64,000 nt of DNA. Source: Arion vulgaris (Eukaryota; Mollusca; Gastropoda; Stylommatophora; Arionidae). The notes under the pieces were generated by a model. It saw only the letters and a list, made by a program, of their open reading frames with translations, searched no databases and was not told where the DNA came from. Positions within the stretch are counted from its first letter, which is position 1. The number at the start of each line of letters is the position of its first letter. The position numbers and the translations under genes are program-made. The stretch covers positions 20,032,927 to 20,096,926 of the forward strand of contig CM036767.1 of NCBI GenBank assembly GCA_020796225.1. Reading direction: 5' to 3'. Positions 56,631-64,000 of this stretch are shown in pieces.

Positions 56631-56708
56631 CTTTAGCATACATTATCGGGATGTTGTCTGTAGTCATTTTCGTCTTGCTTTTCACACCAATAAAAGTGGG
56701 CTTCTCGT
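56631..56708 (-). CDS. GFPT: GFPT exon w4 with two apparent 1-base deletions
   Basis: From VKSKTKMTTDNIPIMYAK onward the match to GFAT is good. The start should encode RRGSPLLIG, the motif that carries the PKA-phosphorylated serine of mammalian GFAT1 (Ser205). The bases are cgagaagcccacttttattggt; adding one G (gga) and one A (ttaatt) restores RRGSPLLIG and correct phases (2 to 1). As written, no frame reads through, so either the assembly is wrong here or the allele is broken. Confidence 0.92.
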
Positions 56709-56728
56709 CTGTAAAAATGATACACTAA

Positions 56729-57055
56729 ATGCAATATGGCTGTCAGACTAGAAACAATGTAGACAATGCAAATTTTATTCTGAGCATTAACACATTGACC
56801 CAATCACTACTAAACAGAAAAACACAGACCACAGTCTTCAGACTTAGAACAGGACACTGCAGTCTTAGAGCACACCTCCATAGAATGGATCTCAGGGACT
56901 TGGTTGCCTGCACCTGTGGAATTACATGTTGTGCAAGTAGAACTGAACGCTTGAGGGCAGAGGAGGAGTGTGTTTAACAGCGAGCCACAAGAACCATCAG
57001 TATGCATTCCCTTCAACATCTGCTGGGGGAGACTAATCATCTAGGGGTCTGGACT
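56729..57055 (+). mobile_element. LINE-Z C-terminal fragment
   Basis: ANFILSINTLTQSLLNRKTQ, TTVFRLRTGHCSLRAHLHRM, then CTCGITCC, a degraded Cys/His cluster. Confidence 0.75.
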
Positions 57056-57124
57056 GAGTCATGTGATGTCTACATTACAATATATAGCTATATCTTCTGT
57101 GAACAGTTTACATTATTGTATACA

Positions 57125-57435
57125 TCTACACCGAGAGAGGCAAGAAATATAGGTATAAGTTCCATGGAGGAGATTGAGTGAGTTGCCCATGATAGAGCGA
57201 TATGGAGAAATTGCTTGCAGGCTCTATGTAACGTATAATAGTACGAGAGGAATTATTATCTTCTTCTCCTTCTTTGCGTTCGTTCTTTAAGACCAATTTT
57301 AATCACTCTTTGTGATATGTTTGATCTTTGCCAAGAACGTGTATCGTTGCACATTGGTTTGGCAGGCCCTAACGATAGACTTCTACACGTTAGGACATGT
57401 GCATCGATTTCAGCCAAATTATTATTATTATATAT
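57125..57435 (+). mobile_element. LINE-R 3' end with SINE-A in its ATT tail
   Basis: ggcaagaaatataggtataa to gtacgaggaattattat-like end; the ATT tail resumes at 57418 after the SINE. Confidence 0.75.
57260..57416 (-). mobile_element. SINE-A lacking its 5' module
   Basis: It stops at ttggctgaaat exactly as the copy at 10991-11147; flanked by aattattat direct repeats (ambiguous because the target is an ATT run). Confidence 0.8.
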
Positions 57436-57534
57436 CTACACTATCTTCCTGGGCCATCTATAAATAACTGGATCTTTCAAGATAAGAGACATTTAACAAC
57501 ATTACATATATTATATTTTAAAACAGTTCTTCAC

Positions 57535-57780
57535 GGTATGAAGTCGAAGGATTGACTTCATTGCACCGGGTTTTAATCCATATAGCTCGTTCCCTCTCCA
57601 CAGAGTGACACATCACCTCCCGAGAGTATTGCACAAAGCACGCACTACGTAGCTCCTGCAACAATCCTAAGGCTCACTGGAAAAAATGTGCTTGTGAAAA
57701 GAACGACGCGGTCCAGATTCGAACCCATGACTTTTATGACGCAAGGCAAAGGCTTGACCACTTAGTAAACAGAAACCACC
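57535..57780 (-). mobile_element. SINE-C
   Basis: Minus strand: ttactaagtggtcaagcctt (A box region), tgggttcgaatctgga (B box), the body and a gcaatgaagtcaatccttcg end. Confidence 0.82.
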
Positions 57781-57884
57781 CCTACGGTATATAGAGCTAA
57801 TACTTAAATACCAGAATCAGTGAACTCAGAAGGTTATTGGAGCGACATAGATGTTACAACAATAGGATTTTAAAAATCCTTCTT

Positions 57885-58370
57885 CTTATTTTCTTCCACA
57901 ATTTACTTCTTTATAGAAGTGTTAAGGGTGGGGAGGGAGTGAAGTGATCTTGTGTGTGCTTGCTCTAAATCTTTGTAACTCTGTAAGCTGTTATTTATTT
58001 TCTTAATGCTGTTCTTGATGCTGTCTCTCCATCTTTTGCATGGTCTTCCTCTTGCTCTGTACTCGTTATACTTTTCAGTGTGGCTCTCTGTGGTCATTCT
58101 TGTCAGGTGTCCAAACAATTTCATCTTTTGTTCTTTTATGAATTGCACGAGTGGTTTCATATCCAGTCTTCTGATTTTTTCATTTCTAATTTTGTCTCTA
58201 ATTATTACCCTGCAGCTCTTCTAAGGCCCCTCATCTCCGTCATTATGATTTTTCGCTCATTAGCTGCTGTTATTGGCCATGTTAGACACTGGTAACATAG
58301 TGTTGGCCAGAAAATCGTTTTTATAAGATTTGCTTTAGTTTTTAGCAGTATCTCTCTATGTAACAACACA
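57885..58370 (-). mobile_element. LINE-P C-terminal region
   Basis: Minus-strand frame MKPLVQFIKEQKMKLFGHLT, then SHTEKYNEYRARGRPCKRWR, a post-RT WFGH-type tail. Confidence 0.75.
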
Positions 58371-58442
58371 TAAAGAATCATTATGACAATGAAAAAAGAT
58401 CACTTAGGATACTATAAGCAATATCAATAATATTAAGTATAC

Positions 58443-58504
58443 CTGGAAGCAACAATATCTCCAGGGTAGTGCTTACTCATCACTGCAATAGCAAATGCTC
58501 CTTC
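58443..58504 (-). CDS. GFPT: GFPT exon w3 (62 bp)
   Basis: It encodes EGAFAIAVMSKHYPGDIVAS and the first two bases of Arg, the end of the glutaminase domain. Acceptor atccag, donor gtatac, phase 0 to 2. A branch-point-like tactaaaat lies about 18 bases upstream of the acceptor. Confidence 0.96.
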
Positions 58505-58556
58505 CTGGATATAACATTTTAGTACAAGAGTTATTCAAAATAGATACTATATGGGA

Positions 58557-58722
58557 CAGTGGCGGCTTGTGATCATTTTTGTTGGTGGGGTCAGACAGAA
58601 ATTTTCGGAAAAATCATGGTTTCTGTTAGGTTATATTTTAATGCATAAAATAATAAATACACGTCACACTTTATTTTTGGTGGGGCCCGGCCCCACTGGC
58701 CCTTAATGATGAGCCGCCACTG
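58557..58722. mobile_element. hAT-type MITE, copy 2, 52 bp upstream of exon w3
   Basis: cagtggcggcttgtgatca and its inverse tgatgagccgccactg flank 166 bp; 8-bp duplications atatggga / atatgggg at 58549-58556 and 58723-58730. Opposite orientation to the copy at 12842. Confidence 0.9.
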
Positions 58723-58734
58723 ATATGGGGGTAA

Positions 58735-59050
58735 ACTGTGTTAAAACTAATTACCAATGACGAAAGATCAAACAAGCATGAAGTTATGTTATGCGATCGA
58801 CATGGACATTCCCATGTGAGCTTTATCCTCCGCTGCATCAACCATATCAAAGTCCACTTGCTCACCGTACCGCGTATCCATGAGAAGTTGATAGTATATC
58901 TTCTCTCTCTACCATGAAGACGACACTGTCTGGCATGCCAAATGTAACTCCGAATTCTCGCACTTGTTCCAGTGTCTGAGATGCGCCCGTATCACAGAAA
59001 TGAGTATTCGCATTTATGACATCGGCTCTGCTCATACTTCTGCTTGATTG
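58735..59050 (-). repeat. Dispersed repeat, partner of 53985-54290
   Basis: Minus-strand words ctcagacactggaacaagtg, gccagacagtgtcgtcttca and catgggaatgtcca match. A short frame reads MPDSVVFMVEREDI before breaking. Confidence 0.7.
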
Positions 59051-59329
59051 AGTCAGGGCACTGTTTGCAAGAAAGTCAGAATGTTTGTTATGTTACCCTG
59101 CACTTCAGCATGTCCACAGCCAAGTCATTGTCTTGAGATGTGATTGACATGTGAAACATGACGTATGGTGTTTTGAAATATATAGAAATGGGCAGTTACA
59201 GTTTTTGCAAAACATAAATGATTTTATCGTTTTTACAATGTGCTTGTCCTACATATATTGAAGAACGTCCACAGTATGCGTAAGCTCTTTGGCTCAGATA
59301 AAGTAACGGTCACAATAAGAGGGAAAAAA

Positions 59330-59590
59330 ATTATCATCATCAAATAGCTAGTCCTGAGCAGAACTTTGCCACCCCAACAGTCATCCGTAATTTCTCTCTC
59401 TCATAGGCCAGATGTCCTGCCTCTGCAGCCGTCATGTTCAACCCATCAGTTACATCCTGAATCCATCTTCTTTGTTGTCTTCCTCTTCTTCTCTTTGCCG
59501 GTATGCCTCCTTCCATGATGGTCTTCTCCAGCCCTTGTGTCTTTTTATATGTCCAAAATGATAGCTCAAGCAAATGCAAACCCTTCATCT
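59330..59590 (-). mobile_element. LINE-D 3' end
   Basis: LEKTIMEGGIPAKRRRGRQQ, RRWIQDVTDGLNMTAAEAGH, LAYEREK and an end in GAT repeats; the best-preserved copy of this end. Confidence 0.8.
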
Positions 59591-59599
59591 GTTCGAACA

Positions 59600-59975
59600 A
59601 ATGGTTGCCCAGTAAACTCTCTGATGTAAATTATACAAAGGTCACAGAGAGTGATTGTTCTGAAGTGATAGCGGAAATAGCTCTTTGAACTATAATCACA
59701 CACAGATTGCCAAGTGTGGTCAATGAGTGGTGTTTCCAGAGCGCACACTGCGCTATAAGTGTGAGGGTACTGTAGTGACAACCAACAGATTCTACCTGAG
59801 TAGAAGCTTCCGCAAGTTTAGGCATAGCACTACACACCTGAAGTTATTGAAAACTTCTTAGTCTGAAAGAAAGTATGGGTGTTCTCACCTGATATTAATA
59901 GGAAAAAAAAATAGTAAAAGCTCATAATTCCTTGGGATTCAGAAATAAAAGAAAAACTTAGAAATATACAGCATT
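59600..59975. other. No gene recognised (GFPT intron)
   Basis: Short overlapping frames only. Confidence 0.4.
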
Positions 59976-59984
59976 GGTATTTTC

Positions 59985-60190
59985 TTGACCAGCGGCTCAC
60001 TATAGGCAATGTGGTCAACATCACAACGGATGCCTTTACTTCCCAGTGTTTCTCTGGTACCCAATAGAGGCTGGGTTGACCCGAGAGCCATTACAGTTTT
60101 AAAAATAATCATACTCTACTGTGGATTTGATCCTGAGACCATGTGCATTTGAAGTAAGTGCACTAACCACTATGTTATAACAGTACTCGT
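59985..60190 (-). mobile_element. SINE-E fragment
   Basis: tttcttgaccagcggctcac to cgagagccattacagtttta, with head remnants near 60150-60190. Confidence 0.7.
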
Positions 60191-60289
60191 ATCATAATTC
60201 ATGATCAAAAATAGATCTTCAGACCACTAATTCCACACAAAAAAATTAATTATTCAGGAAATAACTTTTGATAACTTTGTACTAGTATG

Positions 60290-60505
60290 TCTTTACTGCT
60301 TATGTAACCGCTTTTTGGGGAGGTGTAGAACATGAGCCTAAGGAATTGAATGGCCGCATGGCTAGTGCGGTAACAGTGAAACTATTCAGGTGAGGATTTT
60401 TCTTTATGGCCCAGACCAAAAAATTCATTGGCCTTACAGGATCGAACCCGGTCTCCCGATTGGGAGCCTTCGGTCTAATCCATTTGGCCAGATGCCCATC
60501 TTGAT
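60290..60505 (-). mobile_element. SINE-G, best-preserved copy
   Basis: Minus strand: catctggccaaatggattag, then gagaccgggttcgatcctgt (B box), the ggccaatgaattttttggtc body and an end near tttggggaggtgtagaac. Confidence 0.85.
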
Positions 60506-60667
60506 CAAATCTAGTTATTGTTGTAGTTGACCACAAAATCCTAGTCGGAAGAAATTCAGAACTACTACAAGAGTTACTGAGAAAGCACTATAGTCATCTG
60601 CACATTTAGAAAAAACTCATAAATGACTATTGATGTGTTTACTATGAAAGCAGTAACATTAGGTTAT

Positions 60668-60915
60668 CATCATCATTATCAAGTAGCTTGTTCCTTCCGG
60701 AACTTAGCTCCCATGAAAGCAGTCCTGAAAAACTCACTGCTCTATGCAAGTTGACCTGCGTCAGCAGCAGTCATTCTCAGATTGTCAATGACATCTTGCA
60801 CCCATCGCCTTCTAGGTCTTCCTCTCATTCTTCTTCCAGGCACCATTCCATCCAAAATTATCTTCTCTATGCACTCATGTCATTTGATGTGTCCGAAATA
60901 TTTAATTTTCCTTGA
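60668..60915 (-). mobile_element. LINE-D 3' end
   Basis: The inverse of 8010-8195 and 28500-28668 (gacatcttgcacccatcgcc, catcatcattatcaagtagc). Confidence 0.72.
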
Positions 60916-60954
60916 TTTTATGCTTAGCCATAGGTTATAGTAACTTGATTTCTT

Positions 60955-61290
60955 CTTTTTTTCTCTAATCTCATTTTGCCTCATAGAGTCAGGATAAGAA
61001 AAGACTTCTAGAACTGGCTTTCATTTGCGCTCTAAACAGTGTCTTCCATCACTTCTGTTATCCCTGAGGTCCACCCCCTTCGTTAATGACCCCATGTTCT
61101 GCACCCACTGTATCGGAGCAACATTACTCCCAAGGTGCACTGTCCGCTGGCAATCTGCCCATGTTGTCGAACCATTTAATTTGTTGTTTTCCGATGAAGT
61201 CCAGCAATGATGCCACACTCTACCTTCCGATGTGCCATTTTCAAACCAGTCTCTTCTTGATACTCCCAGCATTCAATATAACCACTCTAT
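60955..61290 (-). mobile_element. LINE-S C-terminal fragment
   Basis: Minus-strand MLGVSRRDWFENGTSEGRVW, then RTVHLGSNVAPIQWVQNMG; the 3' end is KSLLILTL-like. Confidence 0.72.
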
Positions 61291-61344
61291 ATCAAGGCAT
61301 CTTTTATACTACAGCCTATCCGAAATGTATTTGAAGGATACATT

Positions 61345-61650
61345 TCCATCATCATCCAATAGTTTACCCTGAGTAGAACTTTCTCCCTCTATCAGTACTT
61401 CAGAATTTCTCGCTCTCCTAGGACTGCAGCCATCATGCTCAAATCATCAGTCACATCTGGAATCCATCTTCTTACGCTTAATAATTTTGTTTCTCCTTCT
61501 TTTGTCAGGATGCCTCTTTCCAAGCCTCTTAATGTGTTTTTATATGTCCAAAGAATACATCCAATTTTCTCATTTTTATTTGATATCTATGCCAGTTTTC
61601 TTTGATTTGAAGTTCCTTCTGTATAGACCCATTTTCATACTAGACATCAC
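61345..61650 (-). mobile_element. LINE-D fragment
   Basis: catcatccaatagtttaccc, cgctctcctaggactgcagc and gaatccatcttcttacgctt match 59330-59500. Confidence 0.65.
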
Positions 61651-61864
61651 TGATAAATTACTCAGAGTAAATAGCTGAAACCTTCACATCATCTAAAGGG
61701 TTAAACAACCAGTAAAGTTCTTTCCTTGGACAAAAAAAATATATTTATATATCTATCTTTGAATGATCAACACTCTACTGCATTGCTGTCCAATGTTTTT
61801 ATAGATTGGAACGCATCTGATTGATGGTTCGGAGGCATAGTACCATATGATGATTGTAATACTA

Positions 61865-62049
61865 CAGGGTGTTCAAGATAAAAGTAGCCTGTCAAGGGAA
61901 CCAATCTGGCATTTATTTATGAAGGGGCGATACACAAATGTGACGTAGGACAAGCTAGTCAGAACCGGTTTAAATAGTAAAAGATAAAACGCAGCGTAAC
62001 TGGCAACTTTTGATTTGTCAATCGGGCTACTTTTATTTTGAACACCCTG
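61865..62049. mobile_element. Tc1/mariner-type MITE, 185 bp
   Basis: Terminal inverted repeats cagggtgttcaagataaaag (to tagcc) and ggctacttttattttgaaca (to ccctg), one mismatch over 25 bp, flanked by TA on both sides (61863-61864, 62050-62051). No coding capacity. Confidence 0.93.
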
Positions 62050-62084
62050 TACTACTATTATCAATAATGTCATTTATAAACTGT

Positions 62085-62335
62085 CATTACTGCAGGTGTT
62101 ATCTGCTTTTTATGCAGCGGTGTCTGACGGTGTGAGGGGGAAACACATAAGCCTGAGGGAATTTACTGACCACATGGCTGGATAACAGTTTGGTGCATTG
62201 TGAACACTGTTCAGGTTGGGATTTTGTCTTTCATTCCGCCATCAGAATAAAAAATCTTTAGGTCTCTTCGGGATAGGAACGGGTCTCCTAAATGGGAACC
62301 CGTGCTCTAATCCATTCTGTCAGACGTCTGCTCTC
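62085..62335 (-). mobile_element. SINE-G
   Basis: Minus strand: gtctgacagaatggattaga, gagcacgggttcccatttag, then the body to cacaccgtcagacaccg. Confidence 0.75.
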
Positions 62336-62339
62336 ATTA

Positions 62340-62750
62340 CTATAATAATAATAGCAATATTAATATATTTGAGATGCCGCGTTTTTTTGGTGAAAATGCA
62401 AAGGGTGGGGTTATGGGCAGTAAAGTGGTTTAAAATAAAACAATATTGCAAAAGCAGGAAGATGGTGTTTATAGGAGTGCTACAAAAAAAAACATAAAAT
62501 AGTTTGCTTTCTTGAAATTGGATTGATGTTACAACCGACAGTAAAATAGGGCACCATGGCGCTTGGGGACGCAGCGTTGGACAACGCTGCTCTACTGTAT
62601 ATTAACTTCTTGTAGACTAAACGCCACACTATGTGGCTTTGGGTTGGACGCCTTTTTTACCAGGAGCCACAATAAAGATGTTTTTTATTCTAAAAACAAA
62701 TGGCTTGAAAAACATGGTTTTTGCCCTGGTCTACTAAGAATTAATAAAAC
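62340..62750. other. Intron sequence, nothing recognised
   Basis: No repeat family or exon seen; small frames lack motifs. Confidence 0.4.
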
Positions 62751-62754
62751 TAAC

Positions 62755-62889
62755 CAGCTGAGTTATGGTCATTTCAATAAGCTCGCTAAACTTGATTTTC
62801 TGCTCCTTGTGGGTGTCATATAAATGTTTCATCAGTTTAGCTACTACTTCTGTATCAGTTTCTGTTTCAAATACAAATCCTTTTTGGGT
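62755..62889 (-). CDS. GFPT: GFPT exon w2
   Basis: Forty-five codons: TQKGFVFETETDTEVVAKLM, KHLYDTHKEQKIKFSELIEM and TITQL. ETDTE is a conserved glutaminase-domain block. Acceptor tttgcag, donor gttagt, phase 0/0. Confidence 0.97.
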
Positions 62890-63376
62890 CTGCAAATGGA
62901 AAATTGTAGACTTACAAAATACATAAATATCAAGAAATGGTCTTCATAGTTCAAGAAAAGAATAGGAATGATCAAATCTATATGCAAAAATATGAGACAT
63001 ATATTAACGCTCAAACAAATAATAAAATAAAAATTTGTCCCTCCTTTCTCCTGCCTTTTGTTCTATTGAAATATTATCCATATATTCCATGTTGTTTCTT
63101 GTACAAACTTTTGTGGCTCACAAAGAAGTTGGTGTAGTTTTAGTTTCAGTGTTGTTTAACAGGGTCAATGAGTTTCCCAGTATATAATATTCAATGCAGT
63201 TTGTTGTTTAGCTCGTTCTTAACAACCAAGTTAACCACTCCTTTGATCTATATAGTTTGCAGCGAGAACATTACATTGAGTTTCTGCTAAGCCTATACAA
63301 CATGAAGGACATGCATATTCGAATTTCGGACAAAGTGTATGCATATTATTTTTAAAAACAAATTTGTACAGACAGT

Positions 63377-63627
63377 CTTCTTCTTCTTTCGTTGTTTTTA
63401 CAACCAATTTTAATCACTCTTTGTGATATGCTTGATCTTTGCCAAGAACGTGTATCGCTTGCATATTGGTTTGGTAGGCCCCTAAAGCATAGACTTCTAC
63501 ATGTTTAGGACACGAGCATCCGATTTCAGCCACACCTCATTAGTCGCCTCTTACGACATGCGTGGCAGGTAACAGTGGTTCTATTCTTTACACCCCAAAT
63601 TTGGGTCATGGTAATCACTTAGGGGGT
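63377..63627 (-). mobile_element. SINE-A, full length
   Basis: Flanked by tacagacag(t) on both sides (63367-63376 and from 63629). Confidence 0.9.
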
Positions 63628-63639
63628 ACAGACAGACAG

Positions 63640-63850
63640 TAAAAATTACACTTTGTGATCTGTATGTGATCTGATCCTAACAGCGATTGTACGTTGTGCC
63701 AGTTATGTGCCTACAAGTAGACCAGCACATCTGATTTTTATTTACTAAGGTAGCTTCCCTAGGCCCCTACCTCAGTCATCTCTTACCTTGTAGGTCGCAG
63801 TTGTACTATTCTTTGCTCCAGTTGTGAGCCCCGGCAGCACACGGGCGAAA
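63640..63850 (-). mobile_element. SINE-B, 3'-truncated
   Basis: From cgcccgtgtgctgccggggc to the cacatacagatcacaaagt region; the (GAA)n tail is missing because SINE-A adjoins. Confidence 0.82.
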
Positions 63851-63988
63851 CAAGAATATACGTTATGTTGCACGGTGTTCTAGAGCAGTTGTGTCTCAGT
63901 GCCCATTAAAGAAGGCAGAACAATAAAATTAATTAAAGAAACTTTGCCTAAGTTTAATTAAACCAGTGAATCGTTTGTTTATGCTTAC

Positions 63989-64000
63989 CAGGAAAGATTT
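63989..64000 (-). CDS. GFPT: GFPT exon w1, partial (last four codons)
   Basis: The minus strand reads aaatctttcctg then gtaagc: KSFL and a donor, matching human KKFL before ESKGYDF. It links in phase 0 to w2. The rest of the exon lies past the window. Confidence 0.85.

Noticed and set aside
60420..60500. tRNA-like gggttcgatcc on the minus strand
   Set aside because: Part of SINE-G, repeated at 8475, 14520 and 62085 with degraded stems.

Overview
The window is animal nuclear DNA, not bacterial: coding sequence is broken into short exons with GT/AG junctions, and almost everything else is interspersed repeats. The only host gene I can support is glutamine:fructose-6-phosphate amidotransferase (GFAT/GFPT), the entry enzyme of the hexosamine pathway. 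It lies on the minus strand. Fifteen exons run from the right edge (63989-64000, partial) to the stop codon at 17775-17777 and cover the C-terminal ~550 residues: the end of the glutaminase domain, the linker and both SIS domains. The first ~132 residues (human numbering), including the catalytic Cys2, lie beyond the right edge. All junction phases agree with the family. The high density of tRNA-type SINEs, the LINE C-terminal sequence types and the large introns suggest a lophotrochozoan, perhaps a mollusc; this is a guess from repeat style, not a demonstration.

Layout. 1-17774 is downstream of GFPT and holds no recognisable host gene: LINE and SINE fragments, a 1.65-kb array of a 37-bp AT-rich unit (9322-10978) and a small hAT MITE. 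17775-64000 is GFPT with 14 introns. The largest (41160-56630, 15.5 kb) holds a LINE remnant with endonuclease and reverse-transcriptase blocks (45245-48450), a decayed piggyBac-like element with an acidic N-terminal ORF, a foldback repeat and many SINEs. I use private labels for repeat families. SINE-A and SINE-B are GAA-tailed and share a 5' module. SINE-C to SINE-G have tRNA-like heads or distinctive ends. LINE-H is an RNase H piece with an ACTAA end. LINE-Z is a Cys/His C-terminus. LINE-R has an ATT tail. LINE-D has a GAT tail. LINE-S, -N, -P, -K and -Q are other 3' ends. 'L' is a 1.3-kb element.

Most unusual points: (1) two minisatellites in GFPT are built from the gene's own splice junctions, a 36-bp array repeating the 5' splice site of the exon at 40247-40410 and a 43-bp array repeating the 3' splice site of the exon at 23281-23441; (2) SINE-A, SINE-B, a LINE 5' end and a SINE/LINE composite share one module, and the composite has moved as a unit, with target-site duplications around both copies; (3) a hAT MITE and the L element inserted at the same site in two LINE-H copies; (4) single-base deletions in conserved GFPT exons, including a net -3 change just before the catalytic C-terminal tail, most likely assembly errors but worth checking.
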